DNA of 37,847 nucleotides from Ruminococcus flavefaciens (GCA_023662725.1 JAMPIL010000015.1:1-37847); one strand, 5' to 3'; positions 1-8,646 are shown, numbered from the stretch's first letter. A program made the numbers and translations. The notes: generated by a model from the sequence alone, not told the origin.

Positions 1-49
1 AGTTTTGTGAAACTTTCATTTTACCACTTGACTTTTATTTGCAGGTCTC

Positions 50-90
50 AAAACAGAAAGGGCAGGTACTCCTGCCCTTATCTTTTTTAT
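50..90 (-). terminator. Rho-independent terminator after argF
   Basis: A perfect 9-bp stem AAGGGCAGG/CCTGCCCTT (58-66 and 71-79) with a 4-nt loop lies 13 bases beyond the argF stop. On the minus strand it is followed by a T-rich run, so it should end the arginine transcript. It also has a T run on the plus side and could work in both directions. Nothing else is recognisable in bases 1-49. Confidence 0.85.
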
Positions 91-91
91 A

Positions 92-994
92 TTACGCCAT
101 AAGCTTGACCATAACAGCCTTCTGAGCGTGGAGACGGTTTTCAGCCTCTTCAAATATCTCATCAGAGTGAGCCTCGAAAACTTTCTCTGTAATTTCCTCT
201 TCACGATGCGCAGGGAGACAATGAAGAACCATAGCGTCCGGCTTAGCAGCAGCCATAAGCTCATCGTTGATCTGATATCCGGCAAAAGCTTTCTTTCTCT
301 TCTCAGCTTCGCCCTCCTGTCCCATAGAAGCCCAGACATCGGTAATAAGTACATCCGCATCCTTAGCAGCCTGAACTGGAGAATTTGTCAGCTCAAAGTT
401 GTCATAAGCAGCAGCAAAATCAAGAATCTCCTTAGGCGGCTGATAATCGTCCGGACAAGCAACAGATACTGCCATACCTACTTTAAGGCATCCGACAATA
501 AGAGAATTAGCCATATTGTTTCCATCACCGATAAAGCACATTTTCAGTCCGTCGAAACTGCCCTTAAATTCACGAATGGTCATAAGGTCGGCAAGAACCT
601 GACATGGATGACAGAAGTCGGTAAGACCGTTGATTATCGGGATACTTCCGTATTCGGCAAGATCCTCAACTTCCTTCTGCTCGAATGTACGGATCATAAT
701 ACCGTCAAGATAGCGTGAAAGAACTCTTGCCGTATCCTGAACAGGCTCGCCTCTTCCGATCTGAAGATCGTTTGAAGAGAGGAACAGAGGATATCCGCCG
801 AGCTGATACATACCTGTTTCAAAAGAAACTCTTGTACGTGTAGAAGCCTTCTGGAAAATCATTCCGAGGGTTTTGCCTTTAAGGTGGGGATGCGGGATGC
901 CGTGTTTAAGTTCATATTTAAGCTGATCTGCAAGGTTGAGGATATCGATAATTTCCTCAGAAGAGAGATCGAGCATTTTCAGTAAATGTTTCAT
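92..994 (-). CDS. argF: Ornithine carbamoyltransferase
   Basis: Catalyses carbamoyl phosphate + L-ornithine to citrulline, the sixth step of arginine synthesis, in the cytosol. The 300-residue product has the usual family length. The carbamoyl-phosphate loop STRTR is at residues 51-55, HPCQ at 129-132, the ornithine-binding SMGQE at 223-227 and the catalytic HCLPAHR at 258-264. The start is preceded by AAAGGAC about 9 bases upstream. It is the last gene of the minus-strand arginine cluster, 29 bp after the small gene at 1024-1488, and is followed by a strong terminator. The family also has catabolic (arcB) members; the position among argD, argB, argJ and argC makes the biosynthetic role much more likely. 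Confidence 0.96.
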   Translation of the reverse strand: MKHLLKMLDLSSEEIIDILNLADQLKYELKHGIPHPHLKGKTLGMIFQKASTRTRVSFETGMYQLGGYPLFLSSNDLQIGRGEPVQDTARVLSRYLDGIMIRTFEQKEVEDLAEYGSIPIINGLTDFCHPCQVLADLMTIREFKGSFDGLKMCFIGDGNNMANSLIVGCLKVGMAVSVACPDDYQPPKEILDFAAAYDNFELTNSPVQAAKDADVLITDVWASMGQEGEAEKRKKAFAGYQINDELMAAAKPDAMVLHCLPAHREEEITEKVFEAHSDEIFEEAENRLHAQKAVMVKLMA

Positions 995-1023
995 TATATT
1001 TTAGTCCTTTCCGAATTTGATAA

Positions 1024-1488
1024 TCAGCTTTTATTCATTTCGCCGAAAGCTCTGTCGATAGCAACGGCAAAAAGCGGTATATAGTCGTCAAACGCAGTGT
1101 TTTCGATATCGAGATCATATTGCAGATCGCCTGATACAGCCGTTTTTGTCTTAATATGACCGACAGTTATATCATTGAGAATAATATCGAAATTTTTTCT
1201 GTCCTTGCTTGCGATAACAAATTTCATATCCTTTCCCTCGGCAGTGATAGTCGGATCGAGGAAGAGCGATTTACACTCCATTTTAAGAAATTCGTCGTCA
1301 TTAAGGATAACCGTGAATGCCGGTTTTCTGTCGTCGCCGGTCTGAAGCAGCGTATACAAATTATAGTTGCTTGCGTCAAGAAGAATATAGCGTGGACTGA
1401 ATCCTTTTTTCTTGACCGTATACAAAAGTCTTGACTTTTTGTCCTCAACGATATATTTGCTGCCCTTTGATGCTACTAATAACTCCAT
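1024..1488 (-). CDS. Small beta-rich protein of unknown function, possibly LURP-one-related/tubby-like
   Basis: A 154-residue cytosolic protein with no signal peptide. Alternating short hydrophobic strands (such as SKYIVED, LLYTVKKK, YILLDASNYNLYTLL) end in a hydrophobic helix, IPLFAVAIDRAF, near residues 136-147. This strand pattern with one buried C-terminal helix resembles the LURP-one-related/tubby C-terminal-like fold, but I see no diagnostic motif and hold that only as a suggestion. The gene begins 2 bp after the argD stop and ends 29 bp before argF, so it is almost certainly cotranscribed with them. No arginine-pathway enzyme of this kind is known to me, so its place in the operon is unexplained. 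Confidence 0.7.
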   Translation of the reverse strand: MELLVASKGSKYIVEDKKSRLLYTVKKKGFSPRYILLDASNYNLYTLLQTGDDRKPAFTVILNDDEFLKMECKSLFLDPTITAEGKDMKFVIASKDRKNFDIILNDITVGHIKTKTAVSGDLQYDLDIENTAFDDYIPLFAVAIDRAFGEMNKS

Positions 1489-1490
1489 GC

Positions 1491-2669
1491 TCAGTCCTCC
1501 AGTATATTGATAAGTATATCCAGCCCGCCGTCGATCTCTTCATAAGATATGTTAAGAGGCGGAAGAAGTCTTATTTTTTCCTTTGCGGTAAGAACAAGCA
1601 CTCCCCTTTCAAGAGCTTCTCTTGCTGTATCGGCAGCTTTTTTTGTTTTAAGAGCAATGCCGATCATAAGACCAATACCGCTTATCGCCTCTACCTCGCT
1701 GCATTTTTCAAGCTTAGACCTTATGTAATCAGCCTTTTTTCCGACTTCATCAAGGAAACCGTCTCCGGTAACTCTTTCAAGAACTGCAAGACCTCCTGCG
1801 CAGGCGATAGGATTTCCGCCAAACGTTGAGCCGTGTGTTCCGGGAGTAAGAACTCCGCTGCTTTTTTCCGAAAACAGACAAGCTCCCATAGGAACACCGC
1901 CTGCGATACCTTTTGCAAGTGTCGTAATATCGGCTTTTTTACCGAAAACATCGCCGGCAAGAAGCGTACCTGTTCTTCCGACGCCCGTCTGAACCTCATC
2001 AGCAATAACAAGAACGTCCTTTTCAGCGCAAAGACTGTAAACAGCTTCAACAAACTCCTGTTCAAGAGCGTTCACACCGCCCTCGCCCTGAACGTATTCT
2101 ATCATAACAGCGCACACCGTATCGTCCAGTTTAGCTTTAAGATCTTCAATATCGTTAGCCCTGACATTAACGAATCCCTCAAGGAACGGGAAAAAGTAAT
2201 TATGAAAAACGTCCTGACCTGTAGCCGAAAGAGTAGCCATAGTTCTGCCATGGAAGGAGTTCACCAGAGTGATGATATTATGTCTGCCCTTACCGTATTT
2301 ATCGAAGCTGTATTTTCTTGCGGCTTTGATAGCGCATTCATTTGCTTCCGCACCGCTGTTTCCGAAAAATACAGAAGCATAGCCTGTTGCATTGCAGAGT
2401 TTTTCTGCAAATTCAGCCTGAATCTCGGTATAATAATAATTCGAGGTATGCTGAAGAGAACGAACCTGACTGCAAACGGCGTCCGCCCATTTTTCATCGC
2501 AGAAACCGAGAGAATTAACGCCTATTCCGCTTCCGAGATCGATATATTCCTTACCGTTTTCATCGGCGCATCGTCTGCCCTGTCCCTTTTTCATAGCGAG
2601 AGGATAACGTCCGTAGGATTGTGCCACATAGCTGTTAAATTTTTCTATCGTTTTTTCATTACTTCCCAT
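1491..2669 (-). CDS. argD: Acetylornithine aminotransferase
   Basis: PLP-dependent class III aminotransferase converting N-acetylglutamate semialdehyde plus glutamate to N-acetylornithine and 2-oxoglutarate. The 392 residues match the family. Visible motifs are SGAEANE (105-111, phosphate binding), FHGRT (139-143), DEVQTGVGRTG (224-234, PLP ring aspartate) and LAKGIAGG with the Schiff-base lysine K253. The start has AAGGAGG about 7 bases upstream. It lies 145 bp downstream of argB with a candidate internal promoter in that gap. Related enzymes (ornithine or succinylornithine aminotransferases) share these motifs; context decides for ArgD. Confidence 0.95.
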   Translation of the reverse strand: MGSNEKTIEKFNSYVAQSYGRYPLAMKKGQGRRCADENGKEYIDLGSGIGVNSLGFCDEKWADAVCSQVRSLQHTSNYYYTEIQAEFAEKLCNATGYASVFFGNSGAEANECAIKAARKYSFDKYGKGRHNIITLVNSFHGRTMATLSATGQDVFHNYFFPFLEGFVNVRANDIEDLKAKLDDTVCAVMIEYVQGEGGVNALEQEFVEAVYSLCAEKDVLVIADEVQTGVGRTGTLLAGDVFGKKADITTLAKGIAGGVPMGACLFSEKSSGVLTPGTHGSTFGGNPIACAGGLAVLERVTGDGFLDEVGKKADYIRSKLEKCSEVEAISGIGLMIGIALKTKKAADTAREALERGVLVLTAKEKIRLLPPLNISYEEIDGGLDILINILED

Positions 2670-2724
2670 AAATTTTCCTCCTTAGGGACAAGATATTCAT
2701 TAACGTATTCTATTATACATAATA

Positions 2725-2754
2725 ATTATAACGCTGAATGCCATACAAAATCAA
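2725..2754 (-). promoter_or_regulatory. Candidate internal promoter upstream of argD
   Basis: On the minus strand TTGATT (2749-2754) and TATAAT (2725-2730) are separated by 18 bp in the 145-bp argB-argD gap. This could give argD, the 1024-1488 gene and argF separate expression. No terminator is visible after argB, so read-through is also likely. AT-rich sequence makes a chance match possible. Confidence 0.45.
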
Positions 2755-2814
2755 TAACCAGAGGGCTTTATTTCGTAAATTTTCAGTTTATAAGTAAAAT
2801 AATATTTCTATTTC

Positions 2815-3681
2815 TTATACAAACTGCGTACCGATGCCCTCGTTTGAAAGAATTTCGATAAGGATAGAATGAGGCACTCTGCCGTCAATGATAACAGTTT
2901 TGTTCACGCCTCTTCTTACGGCTTCAACGCAGCAGTCGATTTTAGGAATCATTCCGCCGGAGATGATTCCCTGTCTTTTCAGGAACGGAACTTCGCTCAC
3001 ATTCACTTCGGGAATAAGAGTTTTCGGATCGTCCTTATCACGAAGCAGACCGGCGATATCGGTCATGAGTATAAGATTTTCAGCGCCCAGCTCGGCAGCA
3101 ATTCTTGCAGCGGCAGTATCGGCATTGACATTATATGTATTACCGTTTTCATCTGTTGCAACAGTTGCGATAACGGGGATATTTCCGTTTGCAAGAGCGT
3201 CGAGAATAGGCTTAGTGTTGACCTTTGTTATTTCGCCTACATAGCCGAGATCCTGACCGTCGTCGGTCATTTTTTTCTCTGCCGTAAGCATTTCGCCGTC
3301 GATACCGCAAAGACCTACTGCGCTTCCCTTATGCTGAGCGAGAAGCTGAACAAGCTCTTTGTTCACCTTTCCGGCGAGAACCATTTTCACCACATTTATG
3401 GTAGCCTCGTCCGTATAGCGCAGACCGTTTATAAATTTGCTCTCGATACCGAGCTTGCCGAGCATATCGTTGATCTCCGGACCGCCTCCGTGAACGAGAA
3501 CTACCTTAACTCCAACGAGTGAAAGCAAAACGATATCCGTCATAACAGCGTCTTTAAGCTCATTGTTGGTCATAGCGTTGCCGCCGTATTTGATGACAAG
3601 GATCTTATTGTTATATTTCTGAATATACGGCAAAGCGTCGATAAGGACTTGCGATCTGTCGCTGTTTGAAATTTTTTCCAT
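2815..3681 (-). CDS. argB: Acetylglutamate kinase
   Basis: Phosphorylates N-acetyl-L-glutamate with ATP, the second step of arginine synthesis and in many bacteria the arginine-feedback step. The 288-residue amino-acid-kinase-fold protein shows KYGGNAM (31-37) and the substrate loop VHGGGPEI (63-70); NVNADTAAARIA is the typical ATP-site segment. An upstream in-frame ATG at 3804 would add 41 lysine-rich residues encoded partly in the repeat at 3799-3914. I prefer the ATG at 3681 because GAAGGG precedes it and family members begin near here. It is separated from argJ by the repeat copy. Confidence 0.95.
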   Translation of the reverse strand: MEKISNSDRSQVLIDALPYIQKYNNKILVIKYGGNAMTNNELKDAVMTDIVLLSLVGVKVVLVHGGGPEINDMLGKLGIESKFINGLRYTDEATINVVKMVLAGKVNKELVQLLAQHKGSAVGLCGIDGEMLTAEKKMTDDGQDLGYVGEITKVNTKPILDALANGNIPVIATVATDENGNTYNVNADTAAARIAAELGAENLILMTDIAGLLRDKDDPKTLIPEVNVSEVPFLKRQGIISGGMIPKIDCCVEAVRRGVNKTVIIDGRVPHSILIEILSNEGIGTQFV

Positions 3682-3798
3682 TTTTATTTTTCCCTTCAAA
3701 ATATATATCGCAATACTCCGACAAAAGCGTTTATCGTTCATAGGCATTGCCGGGGATTTTGTTTTCTTGGACTTCCTGCTTATGTTATTATTCTTTTC

Positions 3799-3914
3799 GG
3801 GCATTCTGCCCTAATTATTTCTTATACCCTTTATGGGTATAAGAAATAATTAATACCGGGTTTCCAAAGGGATGATATCCCTTTGGCAGAGGGTGCGGGG
3901 GACAGAGTTCCCCG
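3799..3914 (+). repeat. Variable-stem intergenic repeat, copy 1
   Basis: Lies between argJ and argB, oriented against their transcription. Parts in order: small hairpin GGGCATTCTGCCC; a 17-bp perfect palindromic stem starting AATTATTTCTTATACCC (3813-3829) and returning at 3835-3851; the conserved AATACCGGGTTTCC; hairpin CCAAAGGGAT/ATCCCTTTGG; G-rich link; terminal GGGGGAC/GTTCCCC hairpin. The same order recurs at other loci in the window. Confidence 0.9.
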
Positions 3915-3923
3915 TAGATATCC

Positions 3924-5219
3924 TTACGAACGGTAATCGCCGTTGATTTTTACATAATCGTAAGTGAGGTCGCATCCCCACGCAACAGCAGAACCAGAGC
4001 CGCTTCCGATTGAAATTCTGATAAGAATTTCTTCCTCTTCGAGAATCTCCTTTGCCTTTTCCTCGGAAAATTCTAAACCAGCGCCTTTTTTGCAAACGTC
4101 AACGCTTCCCTTTGCAGAACCGATCGAAACGTCAACCATATTTATATCAAAATCAGCGTCAGCATAGCCTACAGCGCAAAGAATTCTTCCCCAGTTTGCG
4201 TCCTCACCGAACATAGCAGCCTTGAAAAGACTGGACGTAATAACAGATTTAGCGACAATTTCAGCCGTTTTCTCTGTATCGGCGCCGGAACAAACGCACT
4301 CGATCAGCTTAGTAGCGCCCTCGCCGTCACGAGCCATAAGGCGGGCGAGATTCATCATAACTCCGTACAGAGCCGTTTCAAACTTCTCAAAGTCCTCGTC
4401 CTCATGAACGACAGGTTTATTTCCGGCAGTACCGGCAGCAAGCAGGCAGACCATATCGTTTGTGGAAGTATCGCCGTCAACGCTTACACGGTTAAGAGTA
4501 ACCTTTACCACATCGCTGAGAGCACGTTGGAGAAGCTCTGCTGAAATATCGGCGTCGGTAGTGATAAAAGTAAGCGTAGTAGCCATATTCGGATGTATCA
4601 TGCCGCTTCCCTTGAGCATACCGCCCATAGTGCAGATTTTACCGCCAAGTTCAAACTGAACCGCAAGTTCCTTCGGCATAGTATCGGTAGTCATAATAGC
4701 TTCAACCGCACGAGGATTTCCGTCATAGGAAAGTCCCTCGGCAAGTTCTTTCATACCGTTTGCAATAGGCTCGATAGGAAGTATCTGACCGATAACTCCC
4801 GTTGAAGCGACGATAACGTCGTCAGCGTTGATTCCAAGTTCCGCAGCAGCAAGAGCGCACATTTGATCGGCTTTCTCAACGCCGTCCGGATTGCAGGTGT
4901 TAGCATTTACGGAATTCACGATAACAGCTTTAGCCTTACCGTTTTTAAGATGTTCCTTCGTCACAAGGATAGGAGCTCCCTTAACCTTATTTGTCGTATA
5001 AACGGCAGCAGCAGTACACTCCTTATCAGCGACTATAAGAGCGAGATCATTTTTCTTTTTTGCAGACGGAAGAGCGTTATTGCTTTCCGCTGAATTTTTA
5101 TCCATGTCAGTAAGCGGCTTATGAGCAAGTCCGCACTGGATTCCATTTGCCCTGAAACCCTTAGCGGCGCATACTCCGCCGTCAACGAATTTTAAACCTT
5201 TTACTTCTTTAAGTTCCAT
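3924..5219 (-). CDS. argJ: Bifunctional ornithine acetyltransferase / N-acetylglutamate synthase
   Basis: Moves the acetyl group from N-acetylornithine to glutamate (acetyl recycling) and in many organisms also makes acetylglutamate from acetyl-CoA. The precursor cleaves itself into alpha and beta chains before a nucleophilic threonine; here this is the MAT|TL site, with T214 as the new N-terminus, following KGSGMIHPN. Counting from the chosen start the protein is 431 residues. The ATG at 5219 has GAGGA 7 bases upstream; the in-frame ATG at 5235-5237 would overlap argC and has a poorer site. Residues about 35-56 form a polar Ser/Asn/Lys-rich stretch that looks like an insertion relative to typical ArgJ. 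No argA or argE is present in the window, consistent with the cyclic pathway. Confidence 0.95.
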   Translation of the reverse strand: MELKEVKGLKFVDGGVCAAKGFRANGIQCGLAHKPLTDMDKNSAESNNALPSAKKKNDLALIVADKECTAAAVYTTNKVKGAPILVTKEHLKNGKAKAVIVNSVNANTCNPDGVEKADQMCALAAAELGINADDVIVASTGVIGQILPIEPIANGMKELAEGLSYDGNPRAVEAIMTTDTMPKELAVQFELGGKICTMGGMLKGSGMIHPNMATTLTFITTDADISAELLQRALSDVVKVTLNRVSVDGDTSTNDMVCLLAAGTAGNKPVVHEDEDFEKFETALYGVMMNLARLMARDGEGATKLIECVCSGADTEKTAEIVAKSVITSSLFKAAMFGEDANWGRILCAVGYADADFDINMVDVSIGSAKGSVDVCKKGAGLEFSEEKAKEILEEEEILIRISIGSGSGSAVAWGCDLTYDYVKINGDYRS

Positions 5220-5229
5220 AATTTTATCC

Positions 5230-6177
5230 TCATACAAGACCTGTAGTCTCGTCTATTCCCATCATAATATTAAGACACTGAACAGCCGCTCCGCTTGCGC
5301 CTTTTCCGAGATTATCAAGACGTGAGCAAAGGAGAATCTGTTCGTCGTTTCCGAAAACGAAAACCTGAATTTTATTCTGTCCGCTGAGCGTATTAGAAGC
5401 AAGGAAAAAGCTCTTCTGCTCGTCTGCTGACATAAGCGGCATAACCTCGACCATTTTTGCTCCGTCATAGTGCTTTGCGTACATATCGTGAATCGACTCA
5501 GCCGTAACGGAAGAACCGAGCATCCTCGTCTGAATCGGAACGCTTACGACCATTCCGCTGAAATAATCGCAGATTATCGGATTAAACATCGGAGCGTACT
5601 TTAAACCTGAAACGGCCTGCATCTCAGGAAGATGCTTGTGCTGCTGCGAGAGCGCATACTGTCTTGGACTATTGAATTCAAACGGCTTTTCGCTTCCCTC
5701 GTAAACTGCGATAGCTTTTTTTCCTGCGCCGCTGTAACCGGAAGTTGCATAGGCGAAAACAGGAAAATCATCGGTAATAATATTATTTTTCACCAGAGGA
5801 TAAACTATCGAAGCAAATCCGCTTGCATAGCATCCGGGAACGGCAACCCTGTTGGAAGTTCTGATTTTTTCCCTGTGCTGAGGAGAAAGTTCGGGAAAAC
5901 CGTAAGCCCAGTCGGGGTTGGTTCTGTGAGCCGTAGAAGCGTCGATTATCCTGACTTTATCGTTGTCCACGAACGAAACTGCTTCTCTTGCAGCGTCATC
6001 CGGAAGACAGAGGAAAGTGTAATCCGACATATTTATAAGTCTTGCTCTCTCGGCGGAATCCTTACGCTTATCCTCGCTGATACGGAGCAGTTCAATATCG
6101 TTTCTGACCTCGAAACGCTCAAGGATTTTAAGTCCGGTAGTACCTTCCTGACCGTCTATATATACTTTAACTGACAT
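5230..6177 (-). CDS. argC: N-acetyl-gamma-glutamyl-phosphate reductase, type 2
   Basis: NADPH-dependent reduction of acetylglutamyl phosphate to the semialdehyde. The protein is 315 residues, shorter than the type 1 enzymes of about 345, and its N-terminus (VYIDGQEGTTGLKI) matches the short type 2 group. The catalytic cysteine is C116 in PGCYASG. The start has AAAGGA 7-8 bases upstream. argJ starts 11 bp after the argC stop. A TGAAT half-site at 6213-6217 lies between repeat copy 2 and the start and might be a weak ARG half-box. Confidence 0.94.
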   Translation of the reverse strand: MSVKVYIDGQEGTTGLKILERFEVRNDIELLRISEDKRKDSAERARLINMSDYTFLCLPDDAAREAVSFVDNDKVRIIDASTAHRTNPDWAYGFPELSPQHREKIRTSNRVAVPGCYASGFASIVYPLVKNNIITDDFPVFAYATSGYSGAGKKAIAVYEGSEKPFEFNSPRQYALSQQHKHLPEMQAVSGLKYAPMFNPIICDYFSGMVVSVPIQTRMLGSSVTAESIHDMYAKHYDGAKMVEVMPLMSADEQKSFFLASNTLSGQNKIQVFVFGNDEQILLCSRLDNLGKGASGAAVQCLNIMMGIDETTGLV

Positions 6178-6223
6178 ATTCTTATCCTTTCGGGAGAAAA
6201 TTTACTTTCATATGAATTTATTT

Positions 6224-6343
6224 AGGGGGACTCTGTCCCCCCTATCCCCCCTGCCAAAGGGGAGTACATCCCCTTTGGAAACCCGGTATTAATCTATCTT
6301 AATCCCCATTGAGGGGATTAAGATAGATTAGGGCGAATGCCCA
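6224..6343 (-). repeat. Variable-stem intergenic repeat, copy 2
   Basis: Minus-oriented copy in the 270-bp gap upstream of argC, in the same direction as the operon. The central stem is AATCTATCTTAATCCCC with its complement (about 6292-6329 on the plus strand), quite different from copy 1. The flanks GGGCATTCGCCC and AATACCGGGTTTCC, the CCAAAGGGG hairpin and the GGGGGGACAGAGTCCCCCC hairpin are conserved. The rest of the gap (6344-6448) holds only the upstream conserved part of the repeat and AT-rich sequence. Confidence 0.9.
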
Positions 6344-6448
6344 TAGGAAAGATACCCTTTAGCAGAGATAAAGAAACAGGATTCCCATACAATTCAAACA
6401 AAAGGCAAATATTATTTCGATAGAATAATAATAAGCCCTGAAAGCAGG

Positions 6449-6715
6449 TTATTTTCTCTTCTTCTTTTTATTTTTTCTTTTATTGGTCTTGCGCTGATAT
6501 TTAAGGCGTTTCGGATCTTTAAGATCGGATTCGTCCTCTTTCATGGAGTGCCATACGCTGATAACGAGCGTAACGACAACGATAAAGACGAACCACCATA
6601 TATAGGCTTTCGGACGAACCGGAATCCATAATCCCATAACAAGCATACCCACAACCCAGAGAACGCCCATAAAAATGCACAGACCAATAGTAAAAACAAG
6701 ATCTTTTTTCTTCAT
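6449..6715 (-). CDS. Small two-helix membrane protein with lysine-rich tail
   Basis: An 88-residue protein starting MKKKDLVF. Two hydrophobic segments (about residues 5-30 and 37-58) are followed by a C-terminal tail that is almost wholly Lys/Arg/Asn. The ATG at 6715 follows the argH stop as TGATATG, suggesting translational coupling. A TTG-started form 12 codons longer overlaps argH and has no ribosome site, so I did not use it. No family recognised; the basic tail may lie on membranes or nucleic acid. A repeat copy and then argC follow. Confidence 0.65.
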   Translation of the reverse strand: MKKKDLVFTIGLCIFMGVLWVVGMLVMGLWIPVRPKAYIWWFVFIVVVTLVISVWHSMKEDESDLKDPKRLKYQRKTNKRKNKKKKRK

Positions 6716-6716
6716 A

Positions 6717-8105
6717 TCAAACCATAAATGCTTCAAGAGCCTTTTCCGCAAGAGCTATCTGCTCCTTAACAGCGTCCGGAGAAGGACCACCCTCGGATTT
6801 ACGCTCCTTAACGCAGGTATCAAGGCTTATAGCCTCATAAACGTCGTCAGCGAAAATATCGGTCATTTTCTTGTATTCCTCAATCGGGAGCGTTTCAAGA
6901 GTCAGTCCCTTGCCGATACATTCTGCAACGAGAGTTCCGGTGATCTTATAAGCGTCACGGAACGGCATACCCTTTTTAACAAGGTAATCAGCGCAGTCCG
7001 TAGCATTGATGAATCCACGGGCAGCAGCGTTTCTCATATTATCCTTAAGAACACGCATCGTTGCGAGCATAGGAGTAAACGTTTTCACGCAGAGCTTAAC
7101 GTTGTCAACAGCGTCGAAAATAGCCTCCTTATCCTCCTGCATATCCTTGTTGTAAGCGAGAGGAATACCCTTCATCATGGTGAGAAGAGTGAGCAGATCG
7201 CCGTTTACTCTGCCCGTCTTGCCACGGATAAGCTCGGTAACATCGGGATTCTTTTTCTGCGGCATTATAGAAGAGCCTGTTGCGAAAGCGTCATCCAGCT
7301 CAACGAACTTGAATTCCCAGCTGCACCACATTATTATTTCCTCGGAAAAACGTGAGAGATGCGTCATGAGCAGCGACAGAGCGCAGTTCAGTTCAACGCA
7401 GTAATCACGGTCGGAAACTCCGTCAAGGCTGTTTGCCATAGGAGCAGTAAATCCGAGCAGTTCGGCAGTTTGTTTACGGTTGGTTTTATAGGTAGTACCT
7501 GCAAGAGCGCCGCAACCGAGAGGACTGTAATTCATACGCTTAGCAGTATCCTGAAGTCTTTCGAGGTCACGCAGCAGCATCCAGACATAAGCCATAAGAT
7601 GATGAGCAAAAGTAACAGGCTGCGCTCTCTGAAGATGAGTATAACCGGGCATTACCGTTTCGGTATGTTCTTTTGCCATATTTATGAGAGTCTGAGCAAG
7701 TTCAACGGTGAGCTTTGATATCTCAGCGATCTCGTCACGGAGATAAAGTCTGAGGTCAACAGCAACCTGATCGTTTCTCGAACGAGCGGTGTGGAGTCTT
7801 TTACCCACATCGCCGAGACGCTTTGTGAGTTCAGCCTCGATGAACATATGAATATCCTCAGCGGAGGGATCAAGCTCCAGCTTACCGGAATCGATATCCG
7901 CAAGAATTTCCTTAAGACCTGCAATAATTTCAAGGCTGTCCTCCTTAGAAATTATACCACAGTCGCCCAGCATGGTTGCATGAGCAATACTGCCCTGTAT
8001 ATCGTGACGGTACATACGACCGTCAAAAGCGATAGAAGAGTTGAAAGCGTTAACGGTATCGTCAACCTGCTTTGAAAATCTTCCCGCCCACATCATATCT
8101 GCCAT
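6717..8105 (-). CDS. argH: Argininosuccinate lyase
   Basis: Splits argininosuccinate into arginine and fumarate, the last step of the pathway. The 462-residue product belongs to the fumarase/aspartase superfamily. HTARSRND is at residues 105-112, GYTHLQRAQP at 154-163, and the signature loop GSSIMPQKKN with the catalytic serine at 277-286. The ATG at 8105 has AGGAG 8-9 bases upstream; the longer reading frame to 8147 would overlap the upstream gene and lacks support. It follows the P-loop gene by 28 bp. Confidence 0.96.
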   Translation of the reverse strand: MADMMWAGRFSKQVDDTVNAFNSSIAFDGRMYRHDIQGSIAHATMLGDCGIISKEDSLEIIAGLKEILADIDSGKLELDPSAEDIHMFIEAELTKRLGDVGKRLHTARSRNDQVAVDLRLYLRDEIAEISKLTVELAQTLINMAKEHTETVMPGYTHLQRAQPVTFAHHLMAYVWMLLRDLERLQDTAKRMNYSPLGCGALAGTTYKTNRKQTAELLGFTAPMANSLDGVSDRDYCVELNCALSLLMTHLSRFSEEIIMWCSWEFKFVELDDAFATGSSIMPQKKNPDVTELIRGKTGRVNGDLLTLLTMMKGIPLAYNKDMQEDKEAIFDAVDNVKLCVKTFTPMLATMRVLKDNMRNAAARGFINATDCADYLVKKGMPFRDAYKITGTLVAECIGKGLTLETLPIEEYKKMTDIFADDVYEAISLDTCVKERKSEGGPSPDAVKEQIALAEKALEAFMV

Positions 8106-8133
8106 AATTTTTTCTCCTGTCGTTTTAGTGTTG

Positions 8134-8646
8134 TTAAAATAAATCAAAATTCACCTCATATTCATCGCTTATCAAAATACGAGGAAGATTGTATTTCTCA
8201 CACATATTTAGATTGTGCTGATTGTCGCTTATTAGCTGTTCAATCTCGCAGTAATCATCAATACGGTGTTCTATTTCGTCGGCATGGCTTTTTATATTTG
8301 CGATATTGCGTTGGATATATTCTGTTGTCATAATCAAACAAATATAGCTAATACTTTTCAAGTAAACCTTGCTAAAATCTTTTCGCCAATCGAACGGAAT
8401 ATAGCACCCCTCAATGATAAGATTTTGATTGTTCTCGATAGCTGTTTTAATGATTTCCTTAATAATTGACCAAAGATAAGGCTCAAGTTTTTTATCATCT
8501 TCAGGTGTAAGATTTGTTTGCTTACTCCGTATAAGACCCATTTTCAAATGATCAACCGAAAGATAAGGAAATAAATACTGTTCCAATAACCTTTGTGCCA
8601 AAACAGTTTTACCGGTATGTGATGCTCCTGTTATAATTACAACCAT
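8134..8646 (-). CDS. P-loop NTPase, small-molecule kinase-like
   Basis: A 170-residue protein with a Walker A loop GASHTGKT at residues 7-14, DHLKMG in the position where kinases bind their acceptor, and a hydrophobic strand ending IIEGCYIP near 76-83. This is the pattern of the AAA_33/zeta-toxin/nucleoside-kinase-like group; the substrate cannot be told from sequence. The start has GAGGAT 8 bases upstream. It sits between the argG terminator and argH, interrupting an otherwise dedicated arginine cluster. Its codons are visibly more AT-rich than those of argG and argH, which suggests a later insertion. Confidence 0.75.
   Translation of the reverse strand: MVVIITGASHTGKTVLAQRLLEQYLFPYLSVDHLKMGLIRSKQTNLTPEDDKKLEPYLWSIIKEIIKTAIENNQNLIIEGCYIPFDWRKDFSKVYLKSISYICLIMTTEYIQRNIANIKSHADEIEHRIDDYCEIEQLISDNQHNLNMCEKYNLPRILISDEYEVNFDLF

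Noticed and set aside
1833-2861. 342-codon plus-strand open frame opposite argD
   Set aside because: It is an antisense shadow of argD with low-complexity, cysteine- and phenylalanine-rich translation, no ribosome site and no family resemblance. Similar long antisense frames over argC, argH and argG were left out for the same reason.
3682-3804. 41-residue N-terminal extension of ArgB
   Set aside because: It starts inside the repeat, is lysine-rich and non-conserved; the ATG at 3681 has a ribosome site and fits family length.
6716-6751. TTG-initiated longer form of the small membrane protein
   Set aside because: It would overlap argH by more than 30 bp without a ribosome site; the ATG directly after the argH stop is simpler.
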